Source: DATAFT01 sp035544635 (GTDB lineage: Bacteria; Acidobacteriota; Thermoanaerobaculia; Multivoradales; Multivoraceae). Taken from it: a stretch of DNA of 14,277 nucleotides. The notes beneath the pieces are model-generated. The model ran no database searches. It was not told where the DNA came from and worked only from the letters and a program-made list of their open reading frames with translations. How positions within the stretch are numbered: position 1 is the first letter of the stretch; the number at the start of each line of letters is the position of its first letter. The stretch lies in assembly GCA_035544635.1 (NCBI GenBank), contig DATKDQ010000120.1, positions 1 to 14,277 on the forward strand, in the 5' to 3' direction. Shown here piece after piece: positions 1 through 4,533 of this stretch. The position numbers and the translations under genes are program-made.

Positions 1-39
1 AGCTAGCTCCCGGCGTGCGGATCGGTCGCCGGGTCGTGA

Positions 40-48
40 TGCTACGCT
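40..48 (+). promoter_or_regulatory. Putative extended -10 promoter element for mce
   Basis: The bases TGCTACGCT match the extended -10 pattern TGnTAnnnT. They would place a transcription start near base 55, just ahead of the GGGAGG ribosome-binding site (56-61) of the gene at 67. No convincing -35 box lies upstream, as expected for extended -10 promoters. The same TGCTAnnnT form recurs before two other gene starts in the window (1799-1807 plus, 10455-10447 minus). This is pattern matching only; sigma-factor preference in this organism is unknown. Confidence 0.35.
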
Positions 49-66
49 CGGCGGCGGGAGGTCGGC

Positions 67-498
67 ATGATTCGGGCCATCGAGCACATCGGTATCGCGG
101 TGCGGTCGATCGAGGAGGCGCGCCCGTTCTACGAGTCCCTCGGGCTCGCCATCGAGCGCATCGAGGAGGTGCCCGGAGAGGGAGTGCGGGTGGCGTTCGT
201 GCCCTGCGGCCACACCCGGTTCGAGCTGCTCGAGCCCACTCGTCCCGACTCGCCGATCGCGAAGTTCCTGGAGCGGCGCGGCCCCGGCGTCCACCACGTC
301 TGCCTCGAGAGCGACGCCATCGGGGACGACGACACGCGGCTGCGGCGCTGCGGCATGGAGCTCCTGCGCACCGAGCCCACGATCGGCGCGGGCGGCGCCC
401 GCGTTCAGTTCATCCACCCTAAGTCGAGCGGTGGCATCCTGATGGAGATCTCGGAGCCGGCGGCTCATCCCGAACCGGCCGAGGAGCGGGCGCAGTGA
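67..498 (+). CDS. mce: Methylmalonyl-CoA epimerase (VOC/glyoxalase fold)
   Basis: This 143-residue protein should interconvert (S)- and (R)-methylmalonyl-CoA, linking propionyl-CoA carboxylase to B12-dependent methylmalonyl-CoA mutase in the cytoplasm. The sequence is a single vicinal-oxygen-chelate domain with the family landmarks: IEHIGIAV at the N terminus (H7), RFELLEP (E53), GPGVHHVCLE (H76/H77) and ILMEISEP (E127). H7, E53, one of H76/H77 and E127 sit where the four divalent-metal ligands lie in characterised epimerases. Length is normal for the family, with a short Pro/Glu/Ala-rich tail. ATG at 67 is preceded by GGGAGG at 56-61, six bases away. The stop overlaps the GTG start of the next gene (GTGA, 495-498), so the two are translationally coupled. 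No mutase or carboxylase gene is in view; they may lie upstream of the window. A different VOC enzyme is possible but less likely given the HHVCLE and SGGILME motifs. Confidence 0.9.
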   Translation: MIRAIEHIGIAVRSIEEARPFYESLGLAIERIEEVPGEGVRVAFVPCGHTRFELLEPTRPDSPIAKFLERRGPGVHHVCLESDAIGDDDTRLRRCGMELLRTEPTIGAGGARVQFIHPKSSGGILMEISEPAAHPEPAEERAQ

Positions 499-833
499 TC
501 CAAACCGGCTCGATCGTCCTCGTCCACCTCTCCAACCCGCCGGAGCAGTTCTGGGGAATCCTCGAGGACCTGGAGCCTGCAGGCGTCACCTTCCGTGGCC
601 TCAACGTGAGCAGCTTCGAGGACTTCCTGGCCCAGGCCGCGCGCGGCGAGGAGCTCTCCTTGGGGTTCTCGACCCTCTTCGTTCCCATGTTCCGGGTGGA
701 GCGGATCTACCTCGACGAGCAGGTCGGCGCCGTGCAGAGCTACCGCCAGCGTTTCGAGGACCGAGTGGGCCAGCCGCTCGCGGTCTTCTTCGGCGGTGAC
801 GTCGGCGCCGACGACGACACGCCGCCCTCGTAA
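495..833 (+). CDS. Small conserved-looking protein of unknown function, coupled to mce
   Basis: The 112-residue product is not one I recognise. It starts at a GTG sharing bases with the mce stop (GTGA), and no better start exists. There is no signal peptide or membrane segment, so it should be cytoplasmic. Alternating hydrophobic strands with glycines (SIVLVHLSNPPEQFWGILED, then GVTFRGLNV, TLFVPMFRVERIYLDE) suggest a small beta-barrel. The strand-turn-strand pattern and the RVERIYL end vaguely recall Sm/Hfq-like or SH3-type barrels, but that is a weak structural impression. The C-terminal end (after about residue 100) is an acidic, Gly/Asp-rich disordered tail. Codon bias matches neighbours, so it is very probably a real gene. 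Tight overlap with mce suggests co-expression but does not reveal the role. Confidence 0.75.
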   Translation: MIQTGSIVLVHLSNPPEQFWGILEDLEPAGVTFRGLNVSSFEDFLAQAARGEELSLGFSTLFVPMFRVERIYLDEQVGAVQSYRQRFEDRVGQPLAVFFGGDVGADDDTPPS

Positions 834-834
834 C

Positions 835-963
835 CGCCGTCCGCGGCGCCAAGAATGATCTAGGAGGGTGTCCGAGTAATGCAGGTCAGCGTTTCGGAGC
901 ACGGGAGCCCGTCCGTCCGCGGACGGGTGACGCGCGCCGTCCGCGGCGCCAAACAGCATCTAG
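835..963. repeat. Pair of direct repeats at exactly 100-bp offset in a convergent spacer
   Basis: An 18-bp sequence, CGCCGTCCGCGGCGCCAA, occurs at 835-852 and again at 935-952. After five unlike bases each copy is followed by the same ATCTAG (858-863 and 958-963). The first copy begins just after the stop codon of the gene ending at 833. The second runs into the terminator-like hairpin at 960-1001. The 71 bases between copies include GAGGGTGTCCGAGTAAT (864-880), whose look recalls insertion-sequence ends, and a GC hairpin at 908-927. A local duplication or a small decayed non-autonomous element are both possible. Confidence 0.6.
908..927. terminator. GC-rich hairpin downstream of the 495-833 gene
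   Basis: CCCGTCCG (908-915) pairs perfectly with CGGACGGG (920-927) around a TCCG tetraloop. It lies 75 bases past the stop of the plus-strand gene ending at 833. There is no T-tract on either side, so it is at best a weak or factor-assisted terminator, or an RNA 3'-end stabiliser. Confidence 0.3.
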
Positions 964-1001
964 CCGGAGGAGCGTGCTACCAAGCACGCTCCGGAGGCTA
1001 G
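960..1001. terminator. Two-tier hairpin between convergent genes
   Basis: A perfect 10-bp stem (GGAGCGTGCT at 969-978 with AGCACGCTCC at 983-992, loop ACCA) sits inside a second 6-bp stem (CTAGCC at 960-965 with GGCTAG at 996-1001). The tiers are separated by a symmetric GGA/GGA internal loop. The structure covers the stop codon of the minus-strand gene (998-1000). It faces the plus-strand gene ending at 833, so it could serve both directions. There is no long T-tract; on the minus strand the following bases include GTTT. Confidence 0.55.
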
Positions 1002-1753
1002 AACAGGACGTGGGCGACGAAGTGCTCGGCCGGGGTCACCGCGCCCCCCGAGAGACGCTCGGCGTCGGCCGGGGTCATCACGAACTGACCGGCGCGGGAG
1101 CGCGTGGCGGTGGCCATCGCGAGCTCGAGCGCCTCGATGTCGAGGAAGCGGGCGCGGATCTCCAAGAACCCGGCGGCGCACCGCTCCAGCGCCGCGAAGG
1201 CCTCGCCGCGAGATGCGGTGACCACGTCGATCAGCACCCGGTTGGGGGTCGTCCCCTGGAACACGTCGTTGACCCGGAGGCCCTTCGCGCGCAGCAACCC
1301 GAGGATCGCCTGCCCGCGATCGCCGCGGAGGGGGAGGCGCGGCATCGCGAAGAAATCGACGTTGCCCGCAGGCGTGCGGCGCAGGGTGCGGGTCTCGGCG
1401 GGCTGCTGCGCAGGAGCCGGCTCGTCGTCGGGACGCTCGCGCAGGAGGTCGGCCAGCGTGCGCTGGCTGTGGACCGTGGTCCGCTCCTCGATACGTTCGA
1501 GCACCTTCGCCGAGCCCTTGGCGATCTTGTTCATCGCCTCGGTGCGCTCGAGGTCGACCTCGGCGAGCGGCAGCGCGATCTCCTGCCCGCTCTGGAGAAC
1601 GGCGATGACCCGGTCACCCTCGATCCGGTAGCTCTGGGCCGTCACCTCGTCGCTGCCGTCCTTGAAGTAGATGTTGATCGCCCAGCCTGCCGTGGCGGCG
1701 GCGAGTTGGAGCGCGAGGGCGAGCGTGAGGGTCTTGCAGTCGAGCGATCTCAT
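998..1753 (-). CDS. Secreted/periplasmic protein of unknown function
   Basis: The 251-residue product begins with a Sec-type signal peptide: basic start MRSLDCK, a hydrophobic core rich in Leu/Ala (about 8-20), and a likely cleavage site after A25 (AGWA). The mature N terminus is a small beta-rich module (INIYFKDG..., about 26-70) ending in PLAEVDLERTEA, similar in style to short YFKDG-type modules in exported proteins. A charged, Pro-rich linker (about 105-130) follows. A C-terminal alpha/beta part (about 130-251) contains GQAILGLLRAKGLRVNDVF. I recognise no catalytic motif and no lipobox. ATG at 1753-1751 was chosen because GGAG lies eight bases upstream and the signal peptide begins there; the frame stays open farther upstream only as a shadow of carA. 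It diverges from carA through a shared promoter region, hinting at co-regulation. Confidence 0.75.
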   Translation of the reverse strand: MRSLDCKTLTLALALQLAAATAGWAINIYFKDGSDEVTAQSYRIEGDRVIAVLQSGQEIALPLAEVDLERTEAMNKIAKGSAKVLERIEERTTVHSQRTLADLLRERPDDEPAPAQQPAETRTLRRTPAGNVDFFAMPRLPLRGDRGQAILGLLRAKGLRVNDVFQGTTPNRVLIDVVTASRGEAFAALERCAAGFLEIRARFLDIEALELAMATATRSRAGQFVMTPADAERLSGGAVTPAEHFVAHVLF

Positions 1754-1773
1754 CGGCTCATCTCCAGATCGTG

Positions 1774-1839
1774 GCTGGGCTGGGCGTCGATTCGCGGCTG
1801 CTAGTATAACCACCGTGATCGCTCCGAGCCCAGCCCAGC
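1774..1839. promoter_or_regulatory. Symmetric bidirectional promoter region between the 998-1753 gene and carA
   Basis: A perfect 12-bp inverted repeat, GCTGGGCTGGGC (1774-1785) and GCCCAGCCCAGC (1828-1839), has its centre between 1806 and 1807. At that centre lie two overlapping -10-like boxes in mirror position: TATAAC (1805-1810) on the plus strand and TATACT (1808-1803) on the minus strand. The plus strand also reads TGCTAGTAT (1799-1807), an extended -10. For carA the start point would fall at or within a few bases of the GTG at 1815, implying a leaderless or nearly leaderless mRNA. For the minus-strand gene it would leave a leader of about 43 bases carrying a normal ribosome-binding site. 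The arms overlay the -35 region and early transcribed region in each direction, as an operator could. Confidence 0.55.
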
Positions 1840-2930
1840 AGGGTCTCCTCGTGCTCGAGGACGGCTCGGTGTACGAGGGCACGATCGTCTCGCCCGGCAC
1901 CCGCTTCGGCGAGGTGGTGTTCAACACGTCGATGACCGGATACCAGGAGATCCTCACCGATCCTTCGTACCGTGGCCAGATCGTGGTGATGACCCAGCCC
2001 CACATCGGCAACTACGGCACCTCGGCCGAGATCGAGGAGTCTCGCCGGCCGTGGGTGGAGGCGTTCATCGCCCATCAGTTCACCGCGCGGCACTCGGGCA
2101 GCGGCGAGGCCAGCCTGCCGCCCTACCTGCGCGAGCACGGTATCCCGGCGCTGCACGAGATCGACACCCGCAGCCTGGTGCGCCGGCTGCGCGATCGCGG
2201 CGCCCTGCGCGGCGTGGTGACGAGCGAGCGCTCGGACGTCGCGGGGCTCTTGGAGGAGGTGCGCCACTCGCCGAAGATGGAGGGCCGCGCCCTGGTCGAC
2301 GAGGTCACCTGCGCCGCACGCCACACCCTCGAGCCGCCCGGCGAAGCGGTGTGCCGGCTCGCCGTCTACGACTACGGCATCAAGACGAATATCCTCCGCT
2401 CGCTCTACGCCCGCGGCGCCGCACTGGAAGTGCTGCCGGCGCGCACCCCCGCAGCGATGGTGCTGGACCTGGGCGTCGATGGCGTGGTGCTCTCGAACGG
2501 CCCCGGCGACCCGGAGCCGCTGCGCGAGATCGTCGACGTGGTGGCCGAGCTGGTGGCCAGCGACCTGCCGGTCCTCGGCATCTGCCTGGGGCATCAGCTC
2601 CTGGGCCTCGCGCTGGGCGGGCGCACCAGAAAGCTCAAGTTCGGGCACCACGGCGGCAACCAGCCGGTGAAGGACCTCGCGAGCGGCCTGGTCGTGATCA
2701 CCAGCCAGAATCACGGCTTCGCAGTCGACCCCGACTCGCTTCCGAGCGGGGTTCGGGTGACCGAGGTGAACCTGAACGACGGCACGGTCGAAGGCCTGGC
2801 GGTGGAAGGACGCACGGTGTTCTCGGTTCAGTACCACCCCGAGGCCGCGCCCGGTCCGCATGACGCCGCGCCGCTCTTCGGGCGCTTCCTGGAGCGGGTG
2901 GCTCCGCTCCGCGCCGCCGCCAGCCGTTGA
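1815..2930 (+). CDS. carA: Carbamoyl-phosphate synthetase small (glutaminase) subunit
   Basis: CarA hydrolyses glutamine and passes ammonia through a tunnel to CarB for carbamoyl phosphate, the precursor of pyrimidines and arginine. The 371-residue protein has the CarA-specific N-terminal domain (GLLVLEDGSVYEG, then FNTSMTGYQEILTDPSY and GNYGTSAEIEE) followed by a class I glutamine amidotransferase domain from about residue 180. Active-site residues are present: C257 in LGICLGHQ, H341 and E343 in VQYHPEA. SNGPGDPEP and SQNHGFAVD are also typical. The GTG at 1815 is the only sensible start: it lies just before the conserved N terminus, and the bases before it are promoter-like rather than ribosome-binding. 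No Shine-Dalgarno sequence is visible, consistent with leaderless translation. Its stop overlaps the TTG start of the next gene, and carB lies about 1.6 kb downstream rather than adjacent. Confidence 0.97.
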   Translation: MIAPSPAQQGLLVLEDGSVYEGTIVSPGTRFGEVVFNTSMTGYQEILTDPSYRGQIVVMTQPHIGNYGTSAEIEESRRPWVEAFIAHQFTARHSGSGEASLPPYLREHGIPALHEIDTRSLVRRLRDRGALRGVVTSERSDVAGLLEEVRHSPKMEGRALVDEVTCAARHTLEPPGEAVCRLAVYDYGIKTNILRSLYARGAALEVLPARTPAAMVLDLGVDGVVLSNGPGDPEPLREIVDVVAELVASDLPVLGICLGHQLLGLALGGRTRKLKFGHHGGNQPVKDLASGLVVITSQNHGFAVDPDSLPSGVRVTEVNLNDGTVEGLAVEGRTVFSVQYHPEAAPGPHDAAPLFGRFLERVAPLRAAASR

Positions 2931-4177
2931 GGACACCGCTCGTCGCCACTCTGGCCTGGCGCTACGTGCGCGGTCGCCGCAGCCTGCTGCTCCACGGCAC
3001 CGCGCGGGCCGCCCTGGTCTCGACCTCCCTCGGGGTGACCACCATGGTCATCGCCATGGCGCTCATGACCGGCTACAGCGAGGACCTCCAGCGCAAGCTG
3101 ATCGGAGGCAGCGCGGCGATCGTCGCCTACGCGCTCGACGACAGTCGCCCCAGCCCCGCCCAGATCGAAGCGCTGGCCGCCCTGCGCGGCGTCTCGTCGG
3201 TCGACGAGGTGGCCTACGGTCAGGGCTCCCTCTCACGGCTCGAGGATCCCCGGCCGCTCGAAGTCACGCTGCGCGGCCTCGACGCCGAGCAGCTGGAGCG
3301 CGGCGCCGCGACCCCGCACGGAGCGCCGCCGGACCGGGCTTCGCCCGGCGCTGCGCGACCCTCCGACCTGGCGCCCTCGAGCGCGCCGCCGGACGGCGTG
3401 GCGCCGATCCTGCTCGGACGCGAGCTCGAGCGCCGGCTCGGTGCGCAGCGAGGCGAGATCCTGCGCCTGGTGGCGGTCGATCTCCAGGACCTGCGCTTCC
3501 GCTATCGGCGCGTGCGGCACGCGGGCTCGTTCGAGTCCGGTTTCGCCGAGGCGGACGCGGGGTGGGTGATGATCGACCGCGCGGTCGTCGCGGAGCTCGG
3601 CGGGCGATCCAGCCTGCTCGAGATCGGTCTGACCGATCCGCTCGCGACCGCCGCGGTCGGCCGCCAGGTCGAGGACCTCCTCGGGGACGTGTTCCTGGTC
3701 ACGGACTGGCGCCAGTTCAACCGCGAGCTCTTCACCGCGCTGCGTCTGCAGAAGATGGCCTTGTTCCTGGTGCTCGGGCTGATCGTCGTGGTGGCGACCT
3801 TCAACGTGGCGTCGACGCTGGTGGTCCTGACGCGCGAGCGGCGGCGCGAGGTCGGAGTGCTCTCGGCGCTCGGGCTCGGCCGGCGTGAGCTCACTGGCGT
3901 GTTCCTCTTGTGCGGCGTCGCGCTGGGAGCGGTCGGGAGTGTTCTGGGCGTTGCCCTCGGCTGGCTGGTGTCGTGGCTCCTCACCACCTACGAGCTAGTG
4001 CGTTTCGATCCCGGGGTGGCGGCCATCTACTTCATCAGCTCGGTGCCCTTCCGGGTCGAGCCGGCCGACGTCGCCTCGGTGCTCCTGTTCACGCTGCTCG
4101 CGACGTTCATCGCCTGCTGGATCCCCGCCTGGCGCGGAGCGGCGCTCGATCCGGGGGAGGCGCTGCGGTACGATTGA
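2927..4177 (+). CDS. LolC/LolE-like ABC transporter permease (FtsX/MacB family)
   Basis: The 416-residue inner-membrane protein has the LolC/E topology: an N-terminal TLAWRYVRGRR segment, TM1 at about 27-48, a large periplasmic domain at about 50-275, and three C-terminal TMs (about 278-301, 321-352, 381-400). It ends in PAWRGAALDPGEALRYD, the hallmark tail of LolC/E and MacB-type permeases. Homologues move lipoproteins or other envelope substrates when energised by a LolD-type ATPase. No such ATPase is next to it here, which is unusual. The start is a TTG (2927) overlapping the carA TGA, giving translational coupling. Starting later would cut the conserved N terminus. Residues about 127-158 are an Ala/Pro-rich low-complexity insert containing two APPD copies, encoded by hairpin-forming DNA (3334-3348). 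Whether the substrate is a lipoprotein cannot be read from the sequence. Confidence 0.88.
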   Translation: MRTPLVATLAWRYVRGRRSLLLHGTARAALVSTSLGVTTMVIAMALMTGYSEDLQRKLIGGSAAIVAYALDDSRPSPAQIEALAALRGVSSVDEVAYGQGSLSRLEDPRPLEVTLRGLDAEQLERGAATPHGAPPDRASPGAARPSDLAPSSAPPDGVAPILLGRELERRLGAQRGEILRLVAVDLQDLRFRYRRVRHAGSFESGFAEADAGWVMIDRAVVAELGGRSSLLEIGLTDPLATAAVGRQVEDLLGDVFLVTDWRQFNRELFTALRLQKMALFLVLGLIVVVATFNVASTLVVLTRERRREVGVLSALGLGRRELTGVFLLCGVALGAVGSVLGVALGWLVSWLLTTYELVRFDPGVAAIYFISSVPFRVEPADVASVLLFTLLATFIACWIPAWRGAALDPGEALRYD

Positions 4178-4209
4178 GACCATCGAAGGGACGGGTGCGG
4201 CGTGTGGGT

Positions 4210-4288
4210 GGCCCGCGAGGTCGAGGTCCAGCATTCGCCCGGTCGCGAGCGGGCCGCCGGCGCGGAATAAAACGCGCCCGGACGGGCG
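4210..4288. other. Two hairpins downstream of the permease gene
   Basis: GGCCCGC (4210-4216) can pair with GCGGGCC (4249-4255) across a 32-base loop. A tighter hairpin, CGCCC (4275-4279) with GGGCG (4284-4288), loop GGAC, follows. On the minus strand the second hairpin is followed by CGTTTTATTC, the form of an intrinsic terminator, although no minus-strand gene is present. On the plus strand there is no T-tract. They may end the carA-permease transcript. I see no coding sequence here. Confidence 0.35.
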
Positions 4289-4292
4289 TTCG

Positions 4293-4298
4293 TATAAC
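4293..4298 (+). promoter_or_regulatory. Putative -10 box for the carB leader or a small RNA
   Basis: TATAAC matches the sigma-70 -10 consensus at five of six bases and stands out in GC-rich DNA. It would start transcription near 4304-4306, exactly at the first of a chain of hairpins. No good -35 box is seen 16-18 bases upstream. The same hexamer is used at the carA promoter (1805-1810). Confidence 0.4.
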
Positions 4299-4303
4299 TG
4301 ATT

Positions 4304-4490
4304 GGAGGCTCAAGAAGAGCTTTCACCTGCCGGGGTCCCCCCGATTGGCGTCCGCGAGTTGGCATTCGGGGACCTCATGGCGGGGCGGGATGAACGCCCC
4401 GCTGTCTAAAGCCCTCCTTGTGCCGCGGCTCCGCTGAGCCGCGCGAGTCACCGCGAGGGAGCCGCTAGGGCGGCTCCCTCGGTCTTTTTC
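4304..4490 (+). ncRNA. Structured leader of carB (candidate attenuator) or stand-alone small RNA
   Basis: Five hairpins follow one another. P0: 4304-4311 with 4317-4324 (including G-U pairs). P1: 4332-4340 with 4368-4376, loop 27. P2: GCGGGGCG 4380-4387 with 4395-4402. P3: GCGGCTC 4425-4431 with GAGCCGC 4436-4442. Then a terminator at 4454-4481. GCGGCTCC (4425-4432) is also an exact complement of GGAGCCGC (4458-4465), the terminator's own 5' arm. Pairing these would break the terminator, so the terminator/antiterminator logic of an attenuator is visible. I match it to no riboswitch, PyrR site, 6S, SRP or tmRNA motif that I know. Read-through would express carB; termination would leave an RNA of about 185 nt. 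The pairings are seen by eye, and the regulatory role is inferred. Confidence 0.5.
4454..4490 (+). terminator. Intrinsic terminator 44 bases before carB
   Basis: CGAGGGAGCCG (4454-4464) pairs perfectly over 11 bp with CGGCTCCCTCG (4471-4481), loop CTAGGG, and is followed by GTCTTTTTC (4482-4490). This is the clearest rho-independent terminator in the window. Its position between a probable promoter at 4293 and the carB ATG at 4534 implies either attenuation of carB or termination of the upstream transcript, with carB using its own promoter (4519-4524). Confidence 0.88.
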
Positions 4491-4518
4491 TGGCCAGTCG
4501 AAACTCGCCCTCGGCGGA

Positions 4519-4524
4519 TAGACT
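4519..4524 (+). promoter_or_regulatory. Possible -10 box immediately before carB
   Basis: TAGACT fits TAnnnT and lies nine bases before the ATG at 4534, so a transcript from it would be almost leaderless. This spacing resembles that at carA (1802-1807 to GTG 1815). carB also lacks a recognisable Shine-Dalgarno sequence, which favours this reading. If real, carB could be expressed independently of the leader and terminator. The evidence is a short motif plus spacing only. Confidence 0.3.
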
Positions 4525-4533
4525 CGGCCCGAC

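Noticed and set aside
879..1001. 40-codon plus-strand frame after AGGAGGG (862-868)
   Set aside because: The spacing to the ATG is long, the frame runs through both hairpins and a direct repeat, and the product looks like random GC-rich translation. Left as non-coding.
974..1804. Plus-strand open frame opposite the secreted protein gene
   Set aside because: The minus-strand frame has a signal peptide and ribosome-binding site; this one is a biased shadow that begins in a terminator hairpin.
1758..2936. 392-codon minus-strand open frame opposite carA
   Set aside because: Mirror of carA with no motif; carA has all active-site residues in the other strand's frame.
4304..4324. PyrR-binding site or known riboswitch in the carB leader
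   Set aside because: The PyrR anti-antiterminator loop consensus is not present, and I could not match cobalamin, SAM, purine, ykkC/PRPP, fluoride, glycine or c-di-GMP consensus elements by eye.
4293..4490. 6S RNA, SRP RNA, tmRNA or tRNA in the 4178-4533 spacer
   Set aside because: No closing stem with a central bubble, no SRP tetraloop motif, and no T-loop GGTTCRANTCC or CCA end.
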